IMG/VR virus record: IMGVR_UViG_3300034018_000246
Coordinates: 1 to 29,725 of that record
Length of the DNA: 29,725 nt
DNA from: a virus
Reading direction: 5' to 3' (one strand)
The notes under the pieces were generated by a model, which saw nothing but the letters and a program-made list of their open reading frames with translations, was not told the origin of the DNA and made no database searches. Of the stretch, positions 5,130-14,371 are shown in pieces. Numbering within the stretch: the stretch's first letter is position 1; each line of letters opens with the position of its first letter. The position numbers and the translations under genes are program-made.

Positions 5130-7911
5130 GATAGTACTCGAGACAGGAGTCTTAGATGTATCTGAAAAGACTAATTTTCCGATAACATTTAACATTGGTG
5201 ACATTAGAGATTTAACATCTCGCAAAGGAACTTTCTCCAAAACCATTGTCCTTGAGGGAACTAAGAACAATCATGAATTGCTTGGGAATTACTATGATGT
5301 AAATATTCAAGCTGGAACATTTAACATCAACACGTTGACTCGATGTCAAGTGATACAGAATGGAGTGCCTATCTTAGATGATGCACTGCTACAGTTGGTA
5401 AGTGTTAATAAGTCTCAGTACACTAATGCTTATGAGGAGGAGGTTAACTATACTGTATTGATTAAGGATAGCAGAGCTGAGTTTTTTAGTGCTATCACTA
5501 ATGCTAATCTTGATGACTTAGATTTCTCAGACTTAGATCATACATTCTCATCAACTGATATAGCAGCTACATTCAGCAACACTGTAACAGATGGATATAA
5601 GTACATAATGCCATATTGCACAGGCACTAATGTCTATCAAGCTAATGAGTTCAAACCTGCTATCTATGCTCAGACTTACTTTGATAGGGTATTCAGTAAC
5701 GCTGGATTCACTTACACATGGGCAGGATTAATAGATGCTCACTTTGATAAATTGTTAATACCTTACAATGGGGATGTTAATAACTTTGATTACAATGACT
5801 ATAGAGTTGAGGTAACAAACACTTGGATAACAAGTTATGTACAGCCCACAGGATTTAATAATACATTTCAAGAGGATATTGACTCAGGATGGACAGAGGT
5901 AATTGATACACAATCTTTATTCAATCCTACTAATGGAGAGTACAGCTCACCATTTAGTATCAATCCTTTGGCAGGTGAACATTACACTTATCAATTACAG
6001 ATTGGAGGTAGTATTATCCTTGACAATAATAGTGCAGGTAATGCAGTCCTTGAGTATATCGTAGGTGGATACATAGTTAAAAATAAATATAGAGTTTTTG
6101 CTGAGATATTTGTGCAAGGATATGGTAACTTAAAAGTTTATGGCACAACAAGTGGAGTAGCTTACTATCCTGCTGCCTCACCATTACCAACGGGTAACAC
6201 TACTATATTGACCTTTGTTGAGTCTCTTAGTATTCCATCCTTAGTCAGTGCAGTTGGTGTGCCTATAGATGTAACCGATATACAGATCCTATCAATAGGT
6301 GTAGATGTGATTCAGACCTATGGTAGTGCTAACAGTAATGGAGCAAATATCTGGATTGCAGCAGGTGGCGGTTTCACTCCTGTTGATGTTAATGTTGTTT
6401 TGAACTTAGCATCTATCAACATGGTGATATTGCCAAGTCAAAATGTGCAGACTACAGGAGGTACTCTAATCATGAACTCTTATGTGCCTGTTGAGATTAA
6501 GCAGTCTGATTTTGTTAAGTCAATATTTCAGATGTACAACTTATATGTTGAGCAAGATATTGACAATCCATACAACCTTATCCTAAGACATCGAGATGAG
6601 TATTACGACTCAGGAGCTGAGAAGGACTGGAGTCAGAAGTTAGCTAAGGATAAGGCTCAGGACTTGATGTTCCTTCCAGATGTGACTAAGAAAAAATTAA
6701 AACTCACCTATGCACCTGATGAGGATACACCTAATGTGTTATACACTCAGGCAACAGGAGAGATTTATGGTCAGATAGAATACACCTTTGACAATGAATA
6801 TGTTAAGGATGTAGATACTAAGGAGTTATTATTCTCACCTACTCCTGTGGAAAAAACATTATTTGGAGCTTATGTTCCTTCGATAAATGGAGCTGCACCT
6901 AACACTAACATCCGCATATTGTATGATGGAGGATTAGGTACATGCCAACCGTTTGACATCATAGATTTTGGCACAACAGGTGAGATAGGCTTGACTGACT
7001 ATCCTATGATTGGTCATTTCAATAATCCATTGTATCCTACATTTGATATTAACTTTGGCACGAATGATTACTACTTTTATGAGGTAGCAACTCTGACGGC
7101 TAACAATCTGTATAACTTATATTGGAGGAGGACTGTTAATCAGATAAACGTAGGTAAGATGTTGATAGCATTCTTTGACTTGAGTGAGGTTGATATCCAA
7201 GCTCTCAAGCTCAATGATAAGATTTACATTGACAATTCATGGTGGAATATAAACAAGATTCAAGATTACAATGCTAACAACAACAGCCTCACAAAGGTAG
7301 AGTTGATAAGTATTGATACTGAGATTGACTTAGCACCTTATAAGACTGCAGGCGGCAAGCCTATTGGAGATACTATTGTGGCAATTGGTAATGCGGAGGT
7401 ATTCAAGCAGAGTGCTCAAGTTAATAATGTAGTAGTACCCGGCTCAGATGTTCTAATCTTTGGTAAGGGAAATGCTGTGAGTCCGGGTGTTAAGGGAGTA
7501 GTGATTGGAGATGGACAGATACTTGAGAAGGATGGAATGGTAGTACCTAACTTGACTGTGACTGAGAGTATCAATGGAGCTCCTGTTGTAGGGTATAAGA
7601 GATACATAGCTTTGATTAGTCAGACAGGTGTATCCGCACCTACAGCAACTGTATTTGAGAATACCATAGGAGATATTACCTTTAACTATATTGGAGTAGG
7701 CACATATGAGATATTATTAACGGGTGCCTTCTTAGCTGATAAGACTTGGGTAGTAGGAGGGTCAGCAGATATTAATGCTGGAGGTGGTGACTTTGCTACA
7801 TTAGACATAAGAAGGTATAATGATGACTCCATTAGATTATACACATACGATAATTATACAATATCAAATAACATGCTTGTTAATACAGCAATAGAAATAA
7901 GAGTTTACTAA
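5122..7911 (+). CDS. Large tail-tip protein with fibre-like C-terminal domain
   Basis: 929 residues. The N-terminus (IGDIRDLTSRKGTFSKTIVL, followed by E-G-T-K-N-N) is characteristic of a tail-tip/hub family common in Bacteroidota siphoviruses, from my general knowledge. Then come beta-rich modules and a region V-L-I-F-G-K-G-N-A-V-S-P-G-V-K-G-V-V-I-G-D at about 775-795, resembling short repeat-like turns of a trimeric shaft. A compact C-terminal beta domain starts at about residue 828 (YKRYIALISQTGVSAPTATV). The shaft plus head domain may contact the host. It is followed after 1 base by the tape measure gene. Hub or receptor-binding roles cannot be separated here. Confidence 0.65.
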   Translation: MVKIVLETGVLDVSEKTNFPITFNIGDIRDLTSRKGTFSKTIVLEGTKNNHELLGNYYDVNIQAGTFNINTLTRCQVIQNGVPILDDALLQLVSVNKSQYTNAYEEEVNYTVLIKDSRAEFFSAITNANLDDLDFSDLDHTFSSTDIAATFSNTVTDGYKYIMPYCTGTNVYQANEFKPAIYAQTYFDRVFSNAGFTYTWAGLIDAHFDKLLIPYNGDVNNFDYNDYRVEVTNTWITSYVQPTGFNNTFQEDIDSGWTEVIDTQSLFNPTNGEYSSPFSINPLAGEHYTYQLQIGGSIILDNNSAGNAVLEYIVGGYIVKNKYRVFAEIFVQGYGNLKVYGTTSGVAYYPAASPLPTGNTTILTFVESLSIPSLVSAVGVPIDVTDIQILSIGVDVIQTYGSANSNGANIWIAAGGGFTPVDVNVVLNLASINMVILPSQNVQTTGGTLIMNSYVPVEIKQSDFVKSIFQMYNLYVEQDIDNPYNLILRHRDEYYDSGAEKDWSQKLAKDKAQDLMFLPDVTKKKLKLTYAPDEDTPNVLYTQATGEIYGQIEYTFDNEYVKDVDTKELLFSPTPVEKTLFGAYVPSINGAAPNTNIRILYDGGLGTCQPFDIIDFGTTGEIGLTDYPMIGHFNNPLYPTFDINFGTNDYYFYEVATLTANNLYNLYWRRTVNQINVGKMLIAFFDLSEVDIQALKLNDKIYIDNSWWNINKIQDYNANNNSLTKVELISIDTEIDLAPYKTAGGKPIGDTIVAIGNAEVFKQSAQVNNVVVPGSDVLIFGKGNAVSPGVKGVVIGDGQILEKDGMVVPNLTVTESINGAPVVGYKRYIALISQTGVSAPTATVFENTIGDITFNYIGVGTYEILLTGAFLADKTWVVGGSADINAGGGDFATLDIRRYNDDSIRLYTYDNYTISNNMLVNTAIEIRVY

Positions 7912-7912
7912 T

Positions 7913-10483
7913 ATGAATGAAGTTGAAATACCATTAAAGATAACCGGCATTGGTGCAATCAAGGCTGAGCTTAGAGAACTCAAAGGACAGATAGCTGATG
8001 CCACAGACCCAGCGGTCATGACTGCCTTGGCTCAAAGGGCAGGGGAGCTAAAGGATAGGCTTAAGGATGCCAATGAACAGATTGCAGTCTTTACCACTGG
8101 CTCAAAGTTTGAAGCGGTAAGTACATCATTTGGTCAGATAGGAAGTGACCTTGCATCTTTGGACTTTGAGGGAGCGAGTGAGAAGGCATCAGTATTCGCT
8201 AAGAATTTAGGCAACCTGAATCCTGCTGATTTGACAAAGGGCTTCAAGTCATTTACAAGCATGATCACAACTGTTGGCGGAGCATTCGTAAAACTTGGAG
8301 CAACCATCTTAATGAATCCTATTTTTTTATTAGTGGCAGTGATTACTGCTATTGTTGTGGCCATTGGTTTTTTCTTAAAAAAGATTGGTGTACTTGATGC
8401 TATCTTAGAGGCAATCATGATCCCTATCAATGCAGTGATACAAGGCTTTAAGGACTTGACTGATTGGATGGGTTTAACTGATAATGCAGCAGAGGAAAAT
8501 GCTGAGGCAGTTAAAGAGGCAAGTGAGAAAAATAGAGAAAGCCTCAAGGCAGAAAGTCAAGCAAGGCAGGAACTATATAACCTTACTAAGGACTTAAGTG
8601 ATGAGGAGATAGCTGCTATTGAGGAGAAGTTAGGAATCCAGATAGATACAAGTCAAAGTATATTTGACCTTAAGAGGGAACAGATAGAGGGGGACATGGC
8701 TATTAATCAAGCTGAGATTGACTCATTAAACTTAAAGAAGGAACTTACAGAAGAGGATAAGAAGAGATTAGCTGACTTGACTAAAACTCAAGCAGACCTC
8801 GCTAATCAACAAGTTCAGAATGAGATAAACAAGATTAACGCTATAAGGAATCTCAATGTCAGCTTAGATAAGCAGATTGAGTTACTACAGGCCAAGCAAA
8901 TCAAAGGAGAGTCTGAGCGTGCTAAGGCAATGCTTGACATCCAACAAAAGGAGGCACTTGCTAAGGTAGAGCAGCAGATTAAAGAGGCTCAACAGTTAGG
9001 TGATAGCACTGCACTTGCTAAGGCTCAGCAGTTAAAGAACTTGATTATTCAGGACTTTAAAAGACAGGAGTTAGAGATAACTAACAAAGGAAATGCAGCA
9101 GCAGCTAAGGCTACCACAACAAGTGTAAGTACTACTAATAAAGAGGTAAAGAATAAATATTCTGAGGCACTTGCTGACCTACGCAAAAAAAATGAGGTAG
9201 CTTTGCAAGAGGCAGAGAATGCAGGTAAGTCAGAGCAAGAACTTAGAGAATTACGCATAACACAACTTGAAGCTGAGAGAAAATATTTGTTTGATAATCT
9301 TGCTAAAATCTATAAAAAGGAAGTTGATCAAAAAGCAGCTCTTGCAAAAATTGATAATGACCTTAAGAAAGCAAGAGATAAAAATGCTGCGGATATAGAG
9401 AAAGCAGAAAATGAAGAATTGATTGCAAGGCTAAAAAGAAAAGAACTCAATGCTCAGGATGACATTGCTAAATTTGAGGCACAAAAGGAACTACTTGAAG
9501 CAGAGGCAAAGATAAAGATGGACTCACTTGAGGTAGGCTCAGAGGAGAGAGGATTGCTTGAGGATGAGACTGCTAAAAAGTTAAAAGAAATTGATGATCA
9601 AATCACAGCTAAAAAGATTGAGAATCAACAAAAGATTTTAGCAGCTGCACAACTTACAGCAGAGACTAAACTATCTAAGGAAGCCTTTGAACTTGAAAGA
9701 TTTAAAGGTACTAAGGAGGAAGAGATTGCAGCAAATGAGGCATTTCTTAAAACTACATTAGATACACTTGATGCTCAAAGAACTGCTGAGCTTGCAGCAA
9801 AAGACTTATCAGAGTCAGAGATAGCAGCCATAAAAGAAAAATATCGTCAAGCTGAAATAGTAGCAGAAGAGACTAAGGCCGCTAAGTTAGTTGAGATAGA
9901 TCAGAAAGCAAGAGAGAAACTTAATGCAAATATTGAGGCTGGATTTCAACTTGCTACAACAGCAGCAGGAGCCATTGCATCAATACAAGATATCAACACA
10001 AAAAAGAAACTTAAAGGAGTACAGCAAGGAAGTAAGGAAGAGGAGAAAATACTTAAGCAACAATTTGAGCAACAGAAAAAAATGCAGTTGGCAATGGCTG
10101 TTATTAATGGAGCTCAAGCCATTGTATCAATCCTTGCTCAGTATCCTAAGTTTGATGGAGGTTTTGCTATGGCAGCTGCAATAGCTGGCTCAGTGATATC
10201 AACAGCTACAAGTTTAGCAACAATAGCAAGTACATCCTTTGAGGGTGGAGGTAATGCTCCAACTGCAGACACTAATAGCTTTACATCTGCTACTGGTTCA
10301 TCAACTACAATGGCTACTCCATCAGTTAGTCTATTTGGTCAAGGCAACCAACTCAATAATGTAGGCAACCCGAACCAAGAGGGAGGAGGTCAGACTATCA
10401 CAGTCAATGCTATAGTGAGTGAGACTGAGATGACTGATACACAGAACAAAATTAATAAGATACAAAAGAACGCAGAACTATGA
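7913..10483 (+). CDS. Tail tape measure protein
   Basis: 856 residues. A hydrophobic segment is at about 132-155 (LMNPIFLLVAVITAIVVAIG). A very long, charged, heptad-rich helical region with many K/E/A repeats follows (about 195-700), then a second hydrophobic region at about 725-770 and a glycine/serine/asparagine-rich end. This is the classic tape-measure layout: the protein sets tail length and enters the host with the DNA. At about 0.15 nm per residue the tail would be roughly 125-130 nm. It overlaps the next gene by 4 bases (ATGA). Tail-tip genes lie upstream of it, the reverse of the usual order. Confidence 0.88.
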   Translation: MNEVEIPLKITGIGAIKAELRELKGQIADATDPAVMTALAQRAGELKDRLKDANEQIAVFTTGSKFEAVSTSFGQIGSDLASLDFEGASEKASVFAKNLGNLNPADLTKGFKSFTSMITTVGGAFVKLGATILMNPIFLLVAVITAIVVAIGFFLKKIGVLDAILEAIMIPINAVIQGFKDLTDWMGLTDNAAEENAEAVKEASEKNRESLKAESQARQELYNLTKDLSDEEIAAIEEKLGIQIDTSQSIFDLKREQIEGDMAINQAEIDSLNLKKELTEEDKKRLADLTKTQADLANQQVQNEINKINAIRNLNVSLDKQIELLQAKQIKGESERAKAMLDIQQKEALAKVEQQIKEAQQLGDSTALAKAQQLKNLIIQDFKRQELEITNKGNAAAAKATTTSVSTTNKEVKNKYSEALADLRKKNEVALQEAENAGKSEQELRELRITQLEAERKYLFDNLAKIYKKEVDQKAALAKIDNDLKKARDKNAADIEKAENEELIARLKRKELNAQDDIAKFEAQKELLEAEAKIKMDSLEVGSEERGLLEDETAKKLKEIDDQITAKKIENQQKILAAAQLTAETKLSKEAFELERFKGTKEEEIAANEAFLKTTLDTLDAQRTAELAAKDLSESEIAAIKEKYRQAEIVAEETKAAKLVEIDQKAREKLNANIEAGFQLATTAAGAIASIQDINTKKKLKGVQQGSKEEEKILKQQFEQQKKMQLAMAVINGAQAIVSILAQYPKFDGGFAMAAAIAGSVISTATSLATIASTSFEGGGNAPTADTNSFTSATGSSTTMATPSVSLFGQGNQLNNVGNPNQEGGGQTITVNAIVSETEMTDTQNKINKIQKNAEL

Positions 10484-10932
10484 CAAGTTATCAAGCATTA
10501 ATCAACAAGATAGAGGCATTCTATAACGCACATCTACAAGTAAAAAAAGTAGGCAGCGATTTTGTGGAGCAGTTACCTAACTTTGCGACAAAGGATGAGA
10601 AATATCCTCTTGTGTTTATAGCACCTATCACAGCCATAGCAACTGAGAACACTAACACAGTGAGCTTAGAGATCACATGCTTGGACATCATACAAAAGGA
10701 TAGAGCTAATATCACTGTAATACTCTCAGACTGCCATCAGATATTGGTTGACTTAGTAAACTATTTTACTTTTAGTGATGATTATAGCTTTGATGTATTA
10801 GGACAACCTGCCATAGTGCCATTGAATAATCAAGTGTTAGACTATGCAGCAGGGTGGGTCATGACCTTAGATGTTGACATGAGTAATTGGACAGATTGTC
10901 AAGTCCCTATTATAACAAATTTACCTGAGTAA
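10480..10932 (+). CDS. Putative tail completion/terminator-type protein
   Basis: 150 residues, translationally coupled to the tape measure (ATGA). It begins TSYQALINKIEAFYNAHLQV and has KVGSDFVEQLPNFATKDEKY, then a beta strand pair, then C-L-D-I-I-Q-K-D-R-A-N-I and a C-terminal AGWVMTLDVDMSN strand. The length and the alpha-then-beta layout fit a tail terminator or head-tail joining protein, which caps the tail tube. I know this pattern from Bacteroidota phages, where it sits beside the tape measure. Exact function is inferred. Confidence 0.55.
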   Translation: MTSYQALINKIEAFYNAHLQVKKVGSDFVEQLPNFATKDEKYPLVFIAPITAIATENTNTVSLEITCLDIIQKDRANITVILSDCHQILVDLVNYFTFSDDYSFDVLGQPAIVPLNNQVLDYAAGWVMTLDVDMSNWTDCQVPIITNLPE

Positions 10933-10947
10933 TACAATATAGGTATG
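10931..10947 (+). promoter_or_regulatory. Late-promoter-like motif, copy 3
   Basis: AATACAATATAGGTATG, identical to copies 1 and 2, ending on the ATG at 10945. It starts at the stop of the preceding gene and heads the fibre/receptor block. Confidence 0.6.
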
Positions 10948-11604
10948 GCTATCAATAGACAGAAAATATCTCAGATGACTCCCAAGGGGTCAGACCTTGA
11001 TCCTACAGATTTACTTGAGGTAAGTGTTTTGAGTGGCTTTGGATACAACACATACTCTATCACAGGCCTTGAGTTGATGAGAGCTGCTGCATCATTGAAT
11101 AACTTGTACACTCAGACAGCATCAAGCACACCTGTTAGTAACACAACTACTGAGACCTCCCTCCTTGATGGCGGCTTAGGTAGTTTAAGTATCCCTGCTG
11201 ATGGTTTCAATGTAGGTGATAGCTTTCATGCTATACTCACAGGATATATCTCATCAGTAAACAACCATAACTTGACTATAAGGATAAAGGCTGGAAGTGT
11301 TGTATTGGCAACAACAGGATCAATCACAATGGCAGGAGCTACAGGCAGACATTGGAAGTTAGAAGTGTACTTTACTGTAAGAACATTGGGTGCATCAGGT
11401 GTTGCATCAATAGCAACTGGAGGTACTTTCATGTACACAAAGAATGCCTCTACTAACTTTGAGGGCACTAACTTTAGTAATGAGATAACAACAGGTTTTG
11501 ATACAACCATAAGCAACACATTATCAATCACAGCTCAGTGGGGTCAGACCAACACTGGCGACTCTATATACTCGGAAATATTCACTTTAAATAAAACATA
11601 TTAA
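10945..11604 (+). CDS. Putative fibre-associated structural protein
   Basis: 219 residues with a short N-terminal segment (MAINRQKISQMTPKGSDLDP, then TDLLEV) and G-Y-N-T-Y-S-I-T-G-L-E-L-M. This opening is typical of phage tail-fibre subunits that attach to the tail. The rest is a serine/threonine/glycine-rich beta domain (IRIKAGSVVLATTGSITMAG). There are no membrane or catalytic motifs. It starts on a late-type motif and is followed 2 bases later by a small structural gene. Likely a virion fibre or decoration component; receptor binding is a possibility only. Confidence 0.55.
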   Translation: MAINRQKISQMTPKGSDLDPTDLLEVSVLSGFGYNTYSITGLELMRAAASLNNLYTQTASSTPVSNTTTETSLLDGGLGSLSIPADGFNVGDSFHAILTGYISSVNNHNLTIRIKAGSVVLATTGSITMAGATGRHWKLEVYFTVRTLGASGVASIATGGTFMYTKNASTNFEGTNFSNEITTGFDTTISNTLSITAQWGQTNTGDSIYSEIFTLNKTY

Positions 11605-11606
11605 AA

Positions 11607-11876
11607 ATGGCAACAGATAATGAAATCTTAATAGCTAAGAAAGGAACTTTTGTACTTAACAATACAACAGAGAAAACTGTAAATGTCAATGCTATTGTAG
11701 TACTTGAGGATACTGTATTCAATCTTATCAAGATAGCAGGTGTAGATGTTAAGTCAACTTATATTGCTGCACCGGCAACAGCTGTGAAAGCAGGTACTAT
11801 CATCAGAGCTACAGCGGCTCAACAATTCAGTGGAGTTAAGTTAACATCTGGAAGTGCATTGCTAATACTTGCATAA
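11607..11876 (+). CDS. Small virion-type beta protein (89 aa)
   Basis: 89 residues, mostly valine/isoleucine/threonine strands (KGTFVLNNTTEKTVNVNAIV, later KAGTIIRATAAQQFSGVKLT). It looks like a small beta-sandwich such as a head or tail decoration protein, but no family is recognised. The leader is A-rich (TTAAAAATG), and the stop overlaps the next start (TAATG at 11874-11878). The context between two fibre-type genes suggests it is part of the same adhesion module. Confidence 0.55.
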   Translation: MATDNEILIAKKGTFVLNNTTEKTVNVNAIVVLEDTVFNLIKIAGVDVKSTYIAAPATAVKAGTIIRATAAQQFSGVKLTSGSALLILA

Positions 11877-12943
11877 TGATTGGCTATGGTAACAGCGTTT
11901 TTTTACGCACAGCTTGGGAAGTAAGTGGAGGAGTTCCTCCTGTCAACACTGTTGCTCCTGCTATAACAGGAACAGCACAGGAAGGTCAGACAGTAAGCTG
12001 CTCAACAGGTACATGGACAGGAACACCTACTATAACCTTTGCATATCAGTGGAAGCGTAATGGCTCAAACATTGTTAGTGCTACAAATTCAACTTATACG
12101 CTTGTCACTGCTGATGTGAGCCAATCAATAACTTGTCAAGTAACAGCAACCAACGGCTCAGGTAGTGCAAGTGCAACATCAAACACTATTACACCGATAG
12201 CAGCTGTTGACCCCGACGCACAAGCATTTATCACAGCGGCTGCAATTACAAACCCGACACAACAAAGTGCTATTAATACTTTGGTAGTTGACTTGAAAGG
12301 TTATTCTATTTGGACTAAGATGCGTGCTTTATATCCATTTGTAGGTGGTACAGCTTCAACGCACAAGTTTAATTTAAAAAATCCTTTAGATACAAACGCC
12401 GCTTATAGATTAACTTTTTTTGGTGGTGTAACGCATTCGTCTAATGGAATAATAGGAAACGGAACTAACGGATATGCAGATACATTTTTAGCTAATAATG
12501 TAATGGCTCAAAGTAACGCACATATATCCGTTTATTCAAGAACTAATTATCAAGGTACTGTTTCTGATATAGCGTCTTATAGCAATCAATTTGGTTCTTT
12601 TATGTATATAAGGAGCGCGGGGAATAACTTTGAAGGTCAAGTTAATGCGGGAACGAGAGTTAATGTATCAAATACAGATTCAAGGGGCTTATTCTTAACA
12701 ACAAGAACAAGTGCAATTTCGCAAACGGGGCAGAAAAATACAACTCAATATGTTACTGCTTCAGTACCTACTAATCATATTGCTTCAACTTTTAAATTAT
12801 TAAGGACGGGAGATGCAAGTGCGGAATATTCACCAAGAAATTTAGCCTTTGCATCAATAGGGGACGGCTTAACAGACGCCGAAGCACTTAACTTTTACAC
12901 AGCAGTACAAAATTTCAACACAGCCTTGGCACGCCAAGTTTAA
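11876..12943 (+). CDS. Tail fibre / receptor-binding protein: Ig-like domain plus lectin-like domain
   Basis: 355 residues. Residues about 20-110 are an Ig-like domain: V-N-T-V-A-P-A-I-T-G-T opening, W-T-G-T-P-T, the Y-Q-W-K-R-N-G strand, Y-T-L-V-T-A-D, and I-T-C-Q-V-T-A-T-N-G closing, with a Cys pair (about 42 and 91). Residues about 115-355 form a second domain starting D-A-Q-A-F-I-T-A-A-A-I-T-N-P-T, with a concanavalin/LamG-like run of strands. Such domains bind surface sugars on virions. From about base 12200 the CpG content rises sharply (about 27 by hand count in 12211-12943, against 3 in the 660-base gene at 10945), so the C-terminal domain looks imported. Confidence 0.7.
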   Translation: MIGYGNSVFLRTAWEVSGGVPPVNTVAPAITGTAQEGQTVSCSTGTWTGTPTITFAYQWKRNGSNIVSATNSTYTLVTADVSQSITCQVTATNGSGSASATSNTITPIAAVDPDAQAFITAAAITNPTQQSAINTLVVDLKGYSIWTKMRALYPFVGGTASTHKFNLKNPLDTNAAYRLTFFGGVTHSSNGIIGNGTNGYADTFLANNVMAQSNAHISVYSRTNYQGTVSDIASYSNQFGSFMYIRSAGNNFEGQVNAGTRVNVSNTDSRGLFLTTRTSAISQTGQKNTTQYVTASVPTNHIASTFKLLRTGDASAEYSPRNLAFASIGDGLTDAEALNFYTAVQNFNTALARQV

Positions 12944-12952
12944 TTATAAGAT

Positions 12953-13204
12953 ATGAAACTAACAGATTTAACAACAGAACAAAAGTTAACCTATGTCGGA
13001 CTATTGACAGAGGTACAAAAAGACGAATTAGTCGGTCAATTATATGCACCTGATTCTTATTTTAACCCTATTCAAGACCTAAATGATAATTGGGTTATTT
13101 CAGTAGAGGAAATGGAGCAATGCGTTAATCCTGATTATCTTTGGGTAAAAGACCTTGACTTAATTCCGTATGAGCCAAAACCAACCCCACCACCTTTTGA
13201 ATAA
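12953..13204 (+). CDS. Small acidic protein after the receptor-binding gene
   Basis: 83 residues: a helical opening (LTDLTTEQKLTYVGLLTEVQ), an aromatic/acidic middle (DSYFNPIQDLNDNWVISVEE) and a proline-rich end (YEPKPTPPPFE). Its length and position just after a fibre gene would fit a fibre-assembly chaperone or small fibre cap, but that is inference. It shares the codon flavour of the preceding imported domain, so the two may have moved together. Stop and next start overlap (TAATG). Confidence 0.55.
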   Translation: MKLTDLTTEQKLTYVGLLTEVQKDELVGQLYAPDSYFNPIQDLNDNWVISVEEMEQCVNPDYLWVKDLDLIPYEPKPTPPPFE

Positions 13205-13650
13205 TGGCACGCTACGCAAATAATGGTATATTCAATGTCAAGTATCCTACAAGGAGGAAGATACAAGTGATATTACAAAGGTTAATATCAGAGTCAGGTG
13301 CTATTGATACGGGTGCATTATATGACTCAGTGCGTATCAATGCAAAAATACCTGCACTTGGTGAACTTGAGATACAGATTATTGCAATGTATTACTTTGG
13401 ATTTTTGAATAATGGTGCAAATCTTTGGAATGGTGGAGTAATACCTCCTTATGAGTTTTGTGCTCAGTTAACTGAAAGGATGGATAGTTCTGGAATAACA
13501 GCAGAAATCTATTCTCAATATACTGAGTGGATGACACAGCGTTATCCTATTTTGCAAGTGGCTCAGATACTTGGTGAAAAGAAATCTATTATCTACACAT
13601 TTGAGCCTATTGGAGGTAACTTTACAGGAAAATTAGATTTTACAGATTAA
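13204..13650 (+). CDS. HK97-gp10-like tail/neck component
   Basis: 148 residues. A basic N-terminal helix is followed by S-G-A-I-D-T-G-A-L-Y-D-S-V-R-I-N, which matches the D-T-G-x-L-x-x-S hallmark of HK97 gp10-type neck/tail-joining proteins. Then come strands (GELEIQIIAMYYFGFLNNGA) and a C-terminal helix region. Such proteins help join the tail to the head or close the tail tube. It is the last plus-strand gene of this block and converges with the minus-strand gene, overlapping it by 11 bases at the 3' ends with no terminator visible. Confidence 0.55.
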   Translation: MARYANNGIFNVKYPTRRKIQVILQRLISESGAIDTGALYDSVRINAKIPALGELEIQIIAMYYFGFLNNGANLWNGGVIPPYEFCAQLTERMDSSGITAEIYSQYTEWMTQRYPILQVAQILGEKKSIIYTFEPIGGNFTGKLDFTD

Positions 13651-14371
13651 GCTCTTTTTTCATTGACAGCATATTAAAAGTAAGTACAAGAGGTAGGTCA
13701 GTTACTTGCTTAAACTTAGTCAAATCCTCATTACAAAGAGAGTAAAGTAGTCTCTCCCATCCCCATTTCACAGCAGACTTTTGTTCAGCTTGTGCCTTAG
13801 ACTCATCGGATGTCATTGGTTTATTTTCATCCTCCTCATCTCCATCCTCTTCATTAAAAAGTAAGTGATACTTATCCATGAAATCCTGTCTAAATGATAG
13901 GTACTCAGGTATGATACCATAGATATCATTGATACAGTACTCATCAAATAGTTCATGCCGGTCAAATGGATTGAACTCATAAGGCTCAAAGCTCAACTGT
14001 CCCCACTCATTAGTGGTATGTTGCCTGTACATGATAGATGCTATATGACAAAGATGCTTAATATAGTCATTGGCAAAGAAATACTCTAAGTCAATGAACT
14101 CACCACATGTCAGCTTAGATAGTGGCTTGACCTTCCACTGATCAATATCTCTCTTGTAGTTTTTAGATGGCTCAGAGTTAATGAATGTAATATCATTGAG
14201 CATATTACTAACCTCACTTACATCTAAGTCCTCAAGTTCATCTGAGCTCACTCCTGCAAGAGCTGAGAGTATCTCTATCTCTCTGGCAAATACCTCCTCA
14301 ATAGAATATAACTCTCTTATCTCTTTAAACTGCAGGACATCAATCTCACTCCACGATTTCGGGAGCTTCAT
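13640..14371 (-). CDS. Probable tail-assembly chaperone, second of a paralogous pair
   Basis: 243 residues from the ATG complementary to 14369-14371. A longer reading would need TTG at 14404 and would remove the alignment with its paralogue. It begins M-K-L-P-K-S-W-S-E-I-D-V-L-Q-F-K-E-I, then a helical domain (EILSALAGVSSDELEDLDVS), an aromatic middle, an acidic low-complexity stretch (EEDGDEEDEN) and a conserved-looking end VTDLPLVLTFNMLSMKKELN. The N-terminal 150 residues follow the same pattern as the upstream gene. Tail chaperones often come as overlapping pairs near the tape measure. The minus strand is unusual in this structural block. Confidence 0.55.
   Translation of the reverse strand: MKLPKSWSEIDVLQFKEIRELYSIEEVFAREIEILSALAGVSSDELEDLDVSEVSNMLNDITFINSEPSKNYKRDIDQWKVKPLSKLTCGEFIDLEYFFANDYIKHLCHIASIMYRQHTTNEWGQLSFEPYEFNPFDRHELFDEYCINDIYGIIPEYLSFRQDFMDKYHLLFNEEDGDEEDENKPMTSDESKAQAEQKSAVKWGWERLLYSLCNEDLTKFKQVTDLPLVLTFNMLSMKKELNL

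Noticed and set aside
8134-8547. 137-residue open frame on the minus strand inside the tape measure gene
   Set aside because: It lies fully inside a strongly supported gene, is low-complexity serine/alanine/leucine, and has no promoter or neighbour on that strand.
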